Made by a program: the position numbers and the translations under genes. A stretch of 45,476 nucleotides of DNA. It comes from Candidatus Thermochlorobacter aerophilus (lineage in GTDB: Bacteria > Bacteroidota > Chlorobiia > Chlorobiales > Thermochlorobacteraceae). The stretch is taken from contig PHFL01000057.1 of NCBI GenBank assembly GCA_002794105.1, forward strand, positions 1-45,476, given 5' to 3'. Shown here piece by piece: positions 34,620-43,804 of the stretch. Under the pieces are notes generated by a model. It was not told where the DNA came from. It ran no database searches and was given only the letters and a program-made list of their open reading frames with translations. How positions within the stretch are numbered: position 1 is the first letter of the stretch; the number at the start of each line of letters is the position of its first letter.

Positions 34620-36461
34620 ATGAACACCGACAAGCTGGAACAACAAGTTCAAACTGCTGAAAGCAAAATTGCACAAGTAGATGCGCTCAATGCGCAGGCG
34701 TGGGAAATAAAATACTCCGAGCCAAAACAGGCAATGCGGCTGGCTGAAGAAGCATTGGCACTGGCACAATCAGAGAACTATCTCAAAGGCATCGCATATA
34801 GCCTGCGTAACAAGAGCGCTCTTTTGGCAATGTTCTCACAATATAGCGAAGCACTTACGGTATCCCTTGAAGCCGTAGAACGCTTCACAGAAATAAATGA
34901 CATATCAGGCAAAGCCTCAATGCTAAACATCTTGGGTAACATCTACACAGACCTAAGTGACTATGAAAAGGCGCTCTACTATTATGACCAGAGCATGACG
35001 CTCTACGAAGGGATTGATGACAAAAGCGGCGAGATAACAACAATCATGAACATTGGTTCAATCTATCAACAGCTTGGCGAGCATGACCGAGCCTTAGGAT
35101 ACTTCTTGGAGAGCTTGAGTATCAATCAGACACTCAAAAATCAGGATATTGAAGCCAGTGTGCTCAATCGCATTGGGGAAGTCTATGTTGCTATGGGAAA
35201 AGCAAAACAAGCCTTGGAGTATTTCAGAAAAGGACTTACGGTAGCGGAGGTTGCTCAACTGCGCCGAACAGAAACGCTACTGCTACTGAATTTGGGCAAA
35301 GCCTATATCGCATTAGGTGACCCTGAAAATGCACTCTCATTTATGATGCAGAGTGTGCAGTTTGCACGCGAGTTGGGCGACCGCCGACTTGAAGCGGAGA
35401 GTTTGAGTTGTGTTGCCGCACTGCATCGTGGATTGAACGACTTCAAAAAAGCTGAACAGCGTTTTCAGCAAGCATTAAGCCTTGCTCAAGAAATCGGCGC
35501 AAAAGATTTGGAATACAGCTATCACTTGGCGTTGTCGGAGATTTTTGAAACCATAGGGGATTTGAAGAAAGCCTTGGAGCATTACCGAGCCTTTCACAGT
35601 GTCAAAGAGAAAGTCTTTGGAGAAGAAGCCAGCAAACGCATTCGGCGTATCACCATTGAGCGTGAAGTGGAAAAAGCACAGCGTGAAGCCGAGCTTGTAA
35701 GAATGCGCAACTTAGAACTTGCCAAAGCCAACAAAGCCCTCGAAGAAGCCAATCAACTCAAAACTGAGCTACTGGGCATCGCCGCACATGACCTGAAAAA
35801 CCCGCTCTTCTCGATTATGACCTTTGCCGATATGTTGCTTGACCCAAATTCATCAATAGGCGACAGACAAACACAATTTCTTTCTCTCATCAAAGACCTC
35901 GCCTATCGAATGCATCACATTATTGAAGGGTTGCTCAACAACATGACAATTGAAAGCGGCAGAGTCCAGCTCAACATGCGCCCAGTAGATGTTGGTCAGT
36001 TAGGCGCCCTGCTGGTGGAAATTGCATCGATGCGCGCTGAACAGAAAGAACAGCGCCTCACAAGCCAAATCGAGTATGGATGTTGGGTCAAAGGGGATGA
36101 AGAACGGCTAAGAGAAGCAATCGATAACCTAATTAGCAATGCTATCAAATACTCGCCGCGCGGCAAAGCAATTGAAGTGCGCATTTACCGAAGAGATAAA
36201 CATGTCGTGTGCGAAGTAAAAGATGAAGGGCAGGGATTTTCGGAAGAGGAAAAAGAAAAACTCTTCAAAAAATTTCAGCGCCTGACCGCCAAACCCACAG
36301 GCGGAGAATCTTCAACTGGCTTGGGCTTGGCAATTGTCAAGCAGCTTATCGAAATGCATGGCGGCAGAGTGTGGGCAAAATCAGAAGGACTGGGGAAAGG
36401 GAGCACATTTGCATTTGAACTGCCTTTGCTTGAAGCACAAGTATATGAGCAACCTGAGTGA
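34620..36461 (+). CDS. TPR-repeat sensor histidine kinase (first of pair)
   Basis: A 613-residue soluble histidine kinase with no signal peptide or transmembrane helix. Residues about 20-330 are TPR repeats (for example ALYYYDQSMTLYEGIDDKSG, ALGYFLESLSINQTLKN); a coiled coil (about 345-380, EKAQREAELVRMRNLELAKA) leads to a HisKA domain with phospho-acceptor His390 in AAHDLKNPL. The HATPase_c domain follows with the N box in NLISNAIKYSP, G1 box in KDEGQGFS and G2 in SSTGLGLAIVKQ. The TPRs probably sense a protein partner. No response regulator is adjacent. The next gene, a paralogue, overlaps it by 17 bp, so they are translationally linked. Confidence 0.93.
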   Translation: MNTDKLEQQVQTAESKIAQVDALNAQAWEIKYSEPKQAMRLAEEALALAQSENYLKGIAYSLRNKSALLAMFSQYSEALTVSLEAVERFTEINDISGKASMLNILGNIYTDLSDYEKALYYYDQSMTLYEGIDDKSGEITTIMNIGSIYQQLGEHDRALGYFLESLSINQTLKNQDIEASVLNRIGEVYVAMGKAKQALEYFRKGLTVAEVAQLRRTETLLLLNLGKAYIALGDPENALSFMMQSVQFARELGDRRLEAESLSCVAALHRGLNDFKKAEQRFQQALSLAQEIGAKDLEYSYHLALSEIFETIGDLKKALEHYRAFHSVKEKVFGEEASKRIRRITIEREVEKAQREAELVRMRNLELAKANKALEEANQLKTELLGIAAHDLKNPLFSIMTFADMLLDPNSSIGDRQTQFLSLIKDLAYRMHHIIEGLLNNMTIESGRVQLNMRPVDVGQLGALLVEIASMRAEQKEQRLTSQIEYGCWVKGDEERLREAIDNLISNAIKYSPRGKAIEVRIYRRDKHVVCEVKDEGQGFSEEEKEKLFKKFQRLTAKPTGGESSTGLGLAIVKQLIEMHGGRVWAKSEGLGKGSTFAFELPLLEAQVYEQPE

Positions 36462-38250
36462 ATTGAAAAGTAAAATAGAAACTGCTCACAGCCTTCAAGA
36501 AAAAGTCGATGCCTTAAATCAGCTTGCGTCTGTTTTAACCATTGACCACGCAGAGTATAGAGCTGGGCTGGCTACGGCGCAAGAGGCAAATGCTCTGGCA
36601 AAATCCATTCAATACGAGCAAGGCATCAATGAAAGTGATTACATCATCACTGTTAGCCTTGCACGGCTGGGACAAAACGAAGAAGCGGCTCGAAGAGCCA
36701 AAATCGCAATTGAAAGATATGAAAAGGCAAATGATGAAGTGGGCTTAGCCAAAGCACGACTTTGCTTGGGAACAATCTATTATGCCATCGGTGAGTATGC
36801 CATGGCGCTGAGTGAGATGCAAAAAAGTCTCTCGCTCTATCAAAAGTTGCGCGATAGCAAGGGAGAAATGTATCTCATGCAAAACATAGGGAGTGTGTAT
36901 TTAGAGTCAGGAAATTTATCTCTGGCACTGGAGTGCTTTGAATATGCGCTCTCTGCAGCAAAGAAGCTGAACGACCGTACGCAGCAAGCCATGGCGCTGG
37001 GAAATATCGGTGTGGTGCATGAAAAGCTGGGCAATCATGAACAGGCACTGGAGTTTCATCGTGAGTGCATGGCGATTGTAAAGTCGCTCAACTCCATGTA
37101 TCACTTAGCCGTAGCGCACTGCAATCTGGGGTTAGCCTACTCCAATTTAGGTCAGTTGGATGAGGCAAGTCAGCACTTGCAGCAAAGCTTGGAACTCTCA
37201 CAAAAAATCGGTCTGCAATACATTGAGGCTTACAGCTACTACGCAATAGGTTGCCTGTCTTCGAAAGCAAAAGATAGCAACGGGTCTGAAAGCATTCAGA
37301 CGCTGCAGACCGCACTGAAAATTGCCGAAAAAATTCATGCAAAAGACCTCATCGCAAAAATCTATCTGGAACTTGCCGAAAGTTATGCCAAAGCTGGTGA
37401 TTATGAACAAGCCTTCTTGGCACACAAAGCTTATCATGCGGCAAACCGAGAACTATCGAGCGAAGAAAGCGACCGCCGACTCAAGGTGATGGGAGCCGTC
37501 TATGAAGTCGAGCAAGCCAAAATGCAGGCAGAAATCTATCGCTTGCGCAACGTAGAACTCATCGAAGCCAATCAGTTGAAGACAGAACTCATGAGCATTG
37601 CCGCACATGATTTGAGAAATCCTCTGCAAGCCATAATCGGATTTTCAGAATTGATGTTGGAGCAGCTTAATAAGCAAAGTGAACTATACCGAATGACGAG
37701 CACCATCTACAGTGCGGCGCAGCGTATGCATGAACTCATCTCAGATTTGCTTGAAATGTCAGCGCTGGATGCAGGAAAAATTGTCCTGCATAAAGAGCTA
37801 ACAGATGTTTCCTCACTGGTAATAAATACCGTGTCAGAATGCAGAGTGCAAGCTGATGCAAAAAAGCAAACCATTGAGTGCTCACTTGAGCCAAATGTAA
37901 AAGCCGAAGTAGATGCGGCTAGACTGAAAGAAGTCTTCGTCAACTTGATAAGCAATGCCATCAAGTATTCGCCCTGTGAAAAAGTCATTAGCGTCAGTCT
38001 GAAGCACGCTGGCGAAAAATTTCGATTTGAAGTCAAAGATGAAGGGCAAGGCTTAACGCCAGACGATATGAAGAAACTCTTCATGAAGTTTCAACGGCTT
38101 TCGGCTAAACCGACAGGTGGAGAATCCTCGACTGGATTAGGTTTGGCGATTGTTAAACAAATTGTAGAACTGCACAATGGTCAGGTCTGGGCAGAGTCAG
38201 CAGGCAAGGACAAGGGGGCGACATTCATTGTCGAAATCCCCACTGAATAG
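36445..38250 (+). CDS. TPR-repeat sensor histidine kinase (second of pair)
   Basis: A 601-residue paralogue of the preceding kinase with the same layout: TPR array (residues about 40-325, for example ALEFHRECMAIVKSLNSMYH), coiled-coil linker, HisKA with His388 in AAHDLRNPL, and HATPase_c with NLISNAIKYSP, KDEGQGLT and SSTGLGLAIVKQ. The C-terminal ATPase segments of the two proteins are nearly identical over short stretches (KPTGGESSTGLGLAIVK), whereas the TPR halves differ, suggesting duplication with divergence of the sensing part. ATG 36445 overlaps the stop of the first gene; an upstream in-frame ATG at 36334 would bury 37 codons in the preceding gene. No regulator gene is linked. Confidence 0.93.
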   Translation: MSNLSELKSKIETAHSLQEKVDALNQLASVLTIDHAEYRAGLATAQEANALAKSIQYEQGINESDYIITVSLARLGQNEEAARRAKIAIERYEKANDEVGLAKARLCLGTIYYAIGEYAMALSEMQKSLSLYQKLRDSKGEMYLMQNIGSVYLESGNLSLALECFEYALSAAKKLNDRTQQAMALGNIGVVHEKLGNHEQALEFHRECMAIVKSLNSMYHLAVAHCNLGLAYSNLGQLDEASQHLQQSLELSQKIGLQYIEAYSYYAIGCLSSKAKDSNGSESIQTLQTALKIAEKIHAKDLIAKIYLELAESYAKAGDYEQAFLAHKAYHAANRELSSEESDRRLKVMGAVYEVEQAKMQAEIYRLRNVELIEANQLKTELMSIAAHDLRNPLQAIIGFSELMLEQLNKQSELYRMTSTIYSAAQRMHELISDLLEMSALDAGKIVLHKELTDVSSLVINTVSECRVQADAKKQTIECSLEPNVKAEVDAARLKEVFVNLISNAIKYSPCEKVISVSLKHAGEKFRFEVKDEGQGLTPDDMKKLFMKFQRLSAKPTGGESSTGLGLAIVKQIVELHNGQVWAESAGKDKGATFIVEIPTE

Positions 38251-38328
38251 CGTGTGCAAGCGAGCCTATCAATTTCTTATCTTCAGGCGAAGAGTGAAAT
38301 AATAGCATGTAAAAATCTAGAGAGAAAG

Positions 38329-39726
38329 ATGAAACCGCATAACATCATTCTTCTTACGGATTCCTACAAAATCAGTCACTATAAGCAGTATCCGCCAAAG
38401 ACGCAAAATGTCTATTCATACTTTGAATCGCGGGGCGGTCGTTTCAAGGAAGTGGTGTTTTTTGGATTGCAGTATTATCTCAAAGAGTATTTGGCTGGAG
38501 AAGTTGTAACCAAAAAGAAGATTGATGAAGCTGAAGAGTTTTGTGCGGCGCACTTCAATAGCTCTTTTGTATTCAACCGAACGGGTTGGGAATACATCGT
38601 AGATGCGCACAAGGGTCGCTTGCCGATAAAAATCAAAGCAGTGCCTGAAGGACTATCGGTGCCCACACACAATGTGCTCATGACGGTAGAAAATACCGAT
38701 ATGAACTGCTATTGGCTGACGAACTACTTGGAAACCTTGCTGGTGCAGGTCTGGTATGGCTGTTCGGTAGCCACACAGTCGCGTGAAATCAAGCGGCTCA
38801 TTTTGGATTACCTTGTCGAGACAGGCACGCCTGAACTGATTGATTTCAAGCTACACGATTTTGGCTTCCGAGGTGTCTCGTCGGTTGAATCTGCAAAAGT
38901 AGGTGCAGCGGCACATCTTATCAATTTCATGGGAACAGATACGCTGGTTGGCCTAACCTTCATTCGTGATTACTACGAAAGTTCGCAGATGTGGGGCTTT
39001 TCAATTCCAGCCGCTGAACACAGCACAATTACTTCATGGGGCGAAGAAAACGAAGCACTGGCATACGAAAACATCTTGCGTCAGTATCCGACGGGCACCG
39101 TTGCTGTGGTGAGCGATTCCTACGACATCTATCACGCATGCGAACATCTCTGGGGCGAAGTCTTGCGCAAAGAGGTCTTAGAACGAGAAGGCACCCTGGT
39201 CATTCGTCCCGATTCAGGAAATCCGAAAGATGTGGTTTTGAGAGTCATTGAAATTTTGGGACAAAAGTTTGGCTACGAACTCAATCGAAAGCAGTTCAAG
39301 GTGCTAAATCCGAAAGTGAGAGTCATTCAGGGCGATGGGGTTAGCTACGAAACCATTGAAGAAGTTTTGCAAACCCTCAAGCAAAATGGCTGGTCGGCAG
39401 ATAACATTTCGTTCGGCATGGGTGGTGCTTTGCTGCAAAAGTTAGACCGCGACACGCAAAGGTTTGCCTTCAAGTGCAGCAGTGTTACCATCCAAAATCA
39501 GGAACGAGAGGTTTTCAAACGCCCGATTACCGACAATGGCAAACACTCTAAACGAGGACGCCTAAAACTCATCAAAGTCGGTGAAACTTTCAAAACGGTC
39601 AGTCAAAATGATGCTGGCGATGACATCTTGCAGACCGTCTTCGAAAACGGTGAAATACGGCGAACATACTCATTTGATGAAGTCAAACGGCATGCGGCTT
39701 TAACGTTGCCTGTAAGCAGTTTGTAG
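38329..39726 (+). CDS. nadV: Nicotinamide phosphoribosyltransferase
   Basis: NAMPT/NadV converts nicotinamide and PRPP to NMN, a one-step salvage route to NAD. The 465-residue protein has family segments LLTDSYKISHYKQYPP, YSYFESRGGRF, NYLETLLVQVWYGCSVAT, LHDFGFRGVSSVESA, FSIPAAEHSTITSWG, VSDSYDIYHACEHLWGE, VIRPDSGNP (PRPP/NMN phosphate site), IQGDGVSYETI and NISFGMGGALLQ. ATG 38329 follows GAGAAAG; the frame is open upstream to 38254 with no family-like leader. Sporadic in bacteria, it is often acquired by transfer. No other nad gene is adjacent; instead a microcompartment shell gene follows after 56 bp on the same strand. Confidence 0.95.
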   Translation: MKPHNIILLTDSYKISHYKQYPPKTQNVYSYFESRGGRFKEVVFFGLQYYLKEYLAGEVVTKKKIDEAEEFCAAHFNSSFVFNRTGWEYIVDAHKGRLPIKIKAVPEGLSVPTHNVLMTVENTDMNCYWLTNYLETLLVQVWYGCSVATQSREIKRLILDYLVETGTPELIDFKLHDFGFRGVSSVESAKVGAAAHLINFMGTDTLVGLTFIRDYYESSQMWGFSIPAAEHSTITSWGEENEALAYENILRQYPTGTVAVVSDSYDIYHACEHLWGEVLRKEVLEREGTLVIRPDSGNPKDVVLRVIEILGQKFGYELNRKQFKVLNPKVRVIQGDGVSYETIEEVLQTLKQNGWSADNISFGMGGALLQKLDRDTQRFAFKCSSVTIQNQEREVFKRPITDNGKHSKRGRLKLIKVGETFKTVSQNDAGDDILQTVFENGEIRRTYSFDEVKRHAALTLPVSSL

Positions 39727-39782
39727 TTGAGCTAAACTAAAAAGACAACAATCATAGGTTAGGTAATCTCTATCAACGAGCC

Positions 39783-40052
39783 ATGAGTGCATTGGGAATT
39801 GTCGAGACAAAGGGGTTTGTCGGAGCGTTAGAGGCGGCTAACGCCATGCTCAAAGCTGGCAATGTGGAACTGGTGAGCAAAGAAGCAATTGGCGGTGGCT
39901 ATGTGGCGGTGGTGGTCAAGGGAGAACAGCCTGCTGTCAAGCATGCTGTGGAAGCAGGGGCAATTGCGGCGCAGCGCGCCGGCGAACTTATCTCTGCACA
40001 CATGCTGGAAAACCCACACGAACATCTCTACAGGTTGCTCTCTAAAGTGTAA
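39783..40052 (+). CDS. Solitary bacterial microcompartment shell protein (BMC-H)
   Basis: An 89-residue single BMC domain protein. It matches hexamer-forming shell proteins of the PduA/CsoS1/EutM type: ALGIVETKGFVGALEAANAM, then VELVSKEAIGGGYVAVVVKG (pore-lining strand and loop, GGG), QPAVKHAVEAGAIAAQRAGELISAHM. Six such units form a hexagonal tile with a central pore near the GGGY segment. No BMC-P pentamer, BMC-T, encapsulated enzyme or second BMC-H gene is in the window, so this is a satellite or lone shell gene. It follows nadV by 56 bp and converges with hisC, the two stop codons lying one base apart. ATG 39783 is the only plausible start. Its role is unknown. Confidence 0.92.
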   Translation: MSALGIVETKGFVGALEAANAMLKAGNVELVSKEAIGGGYVAVVVKGEQPAVKHAVEAGAIAAQRAGELISAHMLENPHEHLYRLLSKV

Positions 40053-40053
40053 G

Positions 40054-41169
40054 TCAGTGGGCATGAGACGCTTCAACTGTTAAAAACTTTTCCATTAGCT
40101 CCACGCACCGCTGATTTTCTTTGGGCAACCCAATTGAAATGCGTAGGCAGTGCGGCAAGCCAAAAGCCTTGAGCGGACGAACAATCACCCCGCCGCGTAG
40201 CAAGAATTCTGTCAGGGCATTGACACGAGCTTCGCTTTCTAAGTCAAGCATGATGAAGTTTGCCCAAGAGGGAATCCATGTATAGCCCAGTTCCGTGAAA
40301 GCTTTGGTCAGAAAAGCATAGCCTTCTTGATTGAGCTGAAGCGATTGTTGCAAAAATTCTTCATCATCCAGTGCCGCAAAAGCCGCCGCCTGCGCCACAG
40401 AATTCGGCTCAAACGGCAGTTTAACTTTCAAAAGATTGGTGATGAACTTATCATGAGCAAAGCCATAGCCTACACGCAAACCTGCAAGCCCATATGCTTT
40501 CGAAAATGTGCGCAAGGTGATGACATTGTCGTAGCGGTATGACATGGAATCGGGATACTGCGGGTCGAAGGCAGCATACTCAAAATAGGCTTCATCGAGA
40601 ATAATGATAACGCGCTCAGGTATGTGCTGAATGAAGTCGTCAAATTCTTTGCGTGTGAAAATTGTGCCTGTGGGATTGTTGGGATTGCAGAGGTAAATCA
40701 CTTTGGTCTGTGGTGTGACGGCATCAGCAATAGCTTGCAAATCGAAGCGATAGCCTTTCTGCAGAGGCACTTGAATGAACGGTGCGCCTTTGGATTGCGC
40801 CAGCACTTTGAACCCAATAAATGTGGCTTCAGAGGTCAGAAGTTCATCACGGTCGCCAACAAACGCACGAATGATGTTCGACATGATGCCTTCCGAGCCG
40901 GCGCCAACAATCACATTGTCAACTTTGAGGCGAAAGCGAGCGGCTAACTTCTGACGTAATGCCATTGAGGCAGGGTCGCCATAGCGATTAACGTCGGCAA
41001 TTGCTTGAAGCATAGCTTGATGAGCACGCGGCGGCACCCCAAGCGGATTTTCGTTGGAAGCAAGTTTGTAGACTTCACGCAGACCATACAGCTGCTGAAT
41101 TTCAGCAATGCTGCGACCGGGTACGTATGGCTCTAACTTTTCAATATGCGGCGGCACCAACTGCGACAT
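40054..41169 (-). CDS. hisC: Histidinol-phosphate aminotransferase
   Basis: HisC transfers an amino group from glutamate to imidazole acetol-phosphate in histidine synthesis. The 371-residue fold-type I PLP protein has KLASNENPLGVPP, VGAGSEGIM, YLCNPNNPTG, LDEAYFEYA, and the PLP lysine region TFSKAYGLAGLRVGYG, then RPLKAFGLPHCLRISIG near the end. It is the only histidine gene here, so it may also serve another aromatic amino acid (HisC enzymes often overlap with phenylalanine/tyrosine transamination). It converges with the BMC shell gene with one base between stops. Confidence 0.93.
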   Translation of the reverse strand: MSQLVPPHIEKLEPYVPGRSIAEIQQLYGLREVYKLASNENPLGVPPRAHQAMLQAIADVNRYGDPASMALRQKLAARFRLKVDNVIVGAGSEGIMSNIIRAFVGDRDELLTSEATFIGFKVLAQSKGAPFIQVPLQKGYRFDLQAIADAVTPQTKVIYLCNPNNPTGTIFTRKEFDDFIQHIPERVIIILDEAYFEYAAFDPQYPDSMSYRYDNVITLRTFSKAYGLAGLRVGYGFAHDKFITNLLKVKLPFEPNSVAQAAAFAALDDEEFLQQSLQLNQEGYAFLTKAFTELGYTWIPSWANFIMLDLESEARVNALTEFLLRGGVIVRPLKAFGLPHCLRISIGLPKENQRCVELMEKFLTVEASHAH

Positions 41170-41252
41170 ACAGCATTCTCCAAAAGATAGGTTGCAAAAA
41201 ACTGCCAGTAAATTTAGCCAAAAGCATAAGACAAATGAATCACGAAAGCAGG

Positions 41253-42536
41253 CTATTGAGAGCGCCAGCGTTCAGTGGAAGTCAAGGCAAGGTATGCCGC
41301 GCGCCGAGCTGGGTAAAGACTCGCCAAGAAAATAAGCACGAGCGCCGCAACAATCACGGCAAGAAAATCACTACCCATCATAGAAACAGGATAGGCGCGG
41401 ATGATGAAAGATTCAGCATATGGCAGCGGCACAAGACCAAATTGCTGCTGCAAAAAACAGACCAGAAAGCCGAATGCAACACCAAGCGTAACACCAATGA
41501 CGCCAATGAGCATGCCTTCAAAGAGAAAAATGCGCTGAAGACTGGCAGGCGTGAGCCCAATGCAGTAGAGGAAGTAAATATCGCGCCGTTTTTCAATGGC
41601 GGTCATGGTCAGCGAGCCAATGAGACTCAGTGCCGCAATGATGACAATCAGCAAGAGAATGATGAAACTGCCCCACTTTTCGAGTTTCATCACACGAAAA
41701 AGTTCACGAAACTTATCAGAAAGACTCTCGGCACTGTATTGCGCAGAAAGCCCCTTCTTTTCAAGCCACTGCATAAGACGCGCTTTGAGCTCTTCGTCAG
41801 AGAAGCCGGGCTTGGCGCGTAGTTCAATGCCTGTGACCACATCAGGCGCATAGCCGAACACCTTTTGTGCCGTGCTAAGCGAAGCAATCGTGTAAATCTC
41901 ATCATATGTGCGGTGTGCAGAGAAAAAGTTTCGAACCCTAAGCCGGGGTAAATCCAGCGAGGAACGCAGCAGTGGGTTTTGAATGGCGGCAAGCCCTTCA
42001 TCGATGTGTTTGGCGGAGAGCAATCGCACTTCGGAATTGAGCGTGGCAGAAAATTTGTAAGCAAGTGGAAATCCAATCGTGAGCCCATCATCTTCGAGCG
42101 GGCGCCGGTGTTCATCCAAGTAGTTTGCCATGTCTTGGTAGGCTTCTGGTTCTATGCCTTTGAGAATGACGACACTACTTTGCTTATCGGTAATCATCAA
42201 CACTTTTCCCTCAACGAATTTGCGGGCGGATGCGACGCCATCAAGTGAGCGAAGTTCAGAAAGTAGCGAATCCGAGATGCGAATGGTGGCGCCTTGTGCT
42301 GCAATCAGTTTAGCTTCGGTATCAATAGCTAAGAAAAGGTTGTAGGCAAGGTCGCGAAATCCGTTCATCACACTAAGCACGATGATAATGGTCGCTGTGC
42401 CGATGATAACGCCCAGCACACTTATTGCGGTGATGATGTTGATGATGCGAACTTTTTTAGCGGCGAAAATAAAGCGTGAAGCGACCAGCAAGTTTGCCTT
42501 AAGCTGCGAATTTGGGCGATAGGTCGGAGCACTCAT
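41253..42536 (-). CDS. LolC/LolE-type ABC permease (second of pair)
   Basis: A 427-residue MacB/FtsX-family permease with one N-terminal helix (about 31-55, IINIITAISVLGVIIGTATI), a large periplasmic domain, and three C-terminal helices in the FtsX domain (about 285-410, including IILLLIVIIAALSLIGSLTM). LolCDE-type transporters extract lipoproteins from the inner membrane for sorting to the outer membrane, which fits the many lipoproteins in this window. The ATPase LolD is not here. Its ATG overlaps the stop of the upstream permease by four bases (ATGA), so the two are translationally coupled. Confidence 0.87.
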   Translation of the reverse strand: MSAPTYRPNSQLKANLLVASRFIFAAKKVRIINIITAISVLGVIIGTATIIIVLSVMNGFRDLAYNLFLAIDTEAKLIAAQGATIRISDSLLSELRSLDGVASARKFVEGKVLMITDKQSSVVILKGIEPEAYQDMANYLDEHRRPLEDDGLTIGFPLAYKFSATLNSEVRLLSAKHIDEGLAAIQNPLLRSSLDLPRLRVRNFFSAHRTYDEIYTIASLSTAQKVFGYAPDVVTGIELRAKPGFSDEELKARLMQWLEKKGLSAQYSAESLSDKFRELFRVMKLEKWGSFIILLLIVIIAALSLIGSLTMTAIEKRRDIYFLYCIGLTPASLQRIFLFEGMLIGVIGVTLGVAFGFLVCFLQQQFGLVPLPYAESFIIRAYPVSMMGSDFLAVIVAALVLIFLASLYPARRAAYLALTSTERWRSQ

Positions 42537-43798
42537 AAGCGAATCGCATTGACAGGGTTAAGTCGGGAAGCGCTATGGGCAGGAATCAGCGATGCCAAAA
42601 GCGAAATCAGCAAGGCAAGTGCCGACACCACTGCGTAGTGAAGTGGTTCAATGATAATGGGCGCCTCTGAAATGTAGTAGGTTTCTTCAGGCAGAGGAAT
42701 GAAGTGAAAGCGCTGTTCAAGCAGTGAAAGTGTCAGCGCAAGTGCATTGCCAAAAACAATTCCCAGAATCGACATCAAAAGTGCTTGTGAGATGAAAATG
42801 CGGCGAATGTGTGTCGGACTGGCGCCAAACGACATCAGCACGCCGATTTCTGCACTTTTTTCCAAGACAATGATAAGAAGGGTGGAAATAATGTTGAAGG
42901 CGGCAACGACAGTGACCATCACAAGTAGCAGGGGCACGACATTTTTTTGCAGACCAAGCCATGCATAAATCGAGGCATGAACTTGATAAATGGTGCGTGC
43001 CACAAGCGGAGTTTTGAGTATGTGATTGAGGTCTTGGGCAGTTTGCCGAACAAGGTCGAAGTTTGCGGTGCGCACTTCATAGCCAGAAATGCGCTGGGGC
43101 ATTTCAAGAAATTTCTGAAGCGCATCAAGCGTCGTGAAGACTACCGTTTCATCGAAGCCTTGCGAAAGACCCGTTTCATAGATGCCGACAACGGTCGCCG
43201 TCTCGAGTTTGAGCAAGCGCAAAAGTTCATCAGGGTGCTGCGCTTGAATCGGAAGGGCATCTATGGCAGCAGCGGATGAAAGCACAAGCAGTTCGGAGTG
43301 GAGCGAGAGTGAAAGGCGCTGCGCTAATTTTTTGCCGATAAGCACGGGGATTTTGAAGCGGAGGCTATCGGACAGAAATTGTCCTGAAATCACCTTTTCA
43401 CGCATCGATGAAATATCGGCGGCGGGTATGATGCCTTTGAGCACTGCTGGCTCGAGTAGCGGGTCGCCTGAAAGTGAGCGCGATTTCAAAATAACATTGC
43501 GTTGTAGGAACGGAGCTGTGCTGGCAACGTTGTGCACTTGGGCAATCTCTGAAAGAGTTTTGTCATCCTGTTCGAATTCTTTGAGCGAAGCGTGAGTAAC
43601 CACGATATGCGAGCCAAAAAGTGCAAGTTTGGATTCAATGATGCGGCTAAAGCCATAGACAATTGACAGCGTCAGAATGAGTGCTGCAGTGCCAATGCTG
43701 ATGCCAAGCACAGCCATGAAGACGATAAATGACGGCTTGCTTTGCCGTTCTGCTCTCGGAAAGGTAAAGCGACGTGCAATGGCGAGTTCAAACTTCAA
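42533..43798 (-). CDS. LolC/LolE-type ABC permease (first of pair)
   Basis: A 421-residue permease paralogous to the next gene: N-terminal helix (about 26-51, PSFIVFMAVLGISIGTAALI), periplasmic MacB_PCD-like domain, and FtsX C-terminal helices (LLLVMVTVVAAFNIISTLLI; ISQALLMSILGIVFGNALAL; VVSALALLISLLASLIPAH). The start MKFELAIARRFTF is typical of LolC/E proteins. Two such genes side by side match a heteromeric LolC-LolE arrangement; which is which was not resolved. The GGDEF gene ends six bases upstream of its start, so the three genes may be co-transcribed. Confidence 0.87.
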   Translation of the reverse strand: MKFELAIARRFTFPRAERQSKPSFIVFMAVLGISIGTAALILTLSIVYGFSRIIESKLALFGSHIVVTHASLKEFEQDDKTLSEIAQVHNVASTAPFLQRNVILKSRSLSGDPLLEPAVLKGIIPAADISSMREKVISGQFLSDSLRFKIPVLIGKKLAQRLSLSLHSELLVLSSAAAIDALPIQAQHPDELLRLLKLETATVVGIYETGLSQGFDETVVFTTLDALQKFLEMPQRISGYEVRTANFDLVRQTAQDLNHILKTPLVARTIYQVHASIYAWLGLQKNVVPLLLVMVTVVAAFNIISTLLIIVLEKSAEIGVLMSFGASPTHIRRIFISQALLMSILGIVFGNALALTLSLLEQRFHFIPLPEETYYISEAPIIIEPLHYAVVSALALLISLLASLIPAHSASRLNPVNAIRL

Positions 43799-43804
43799 GT
43801 CTGT

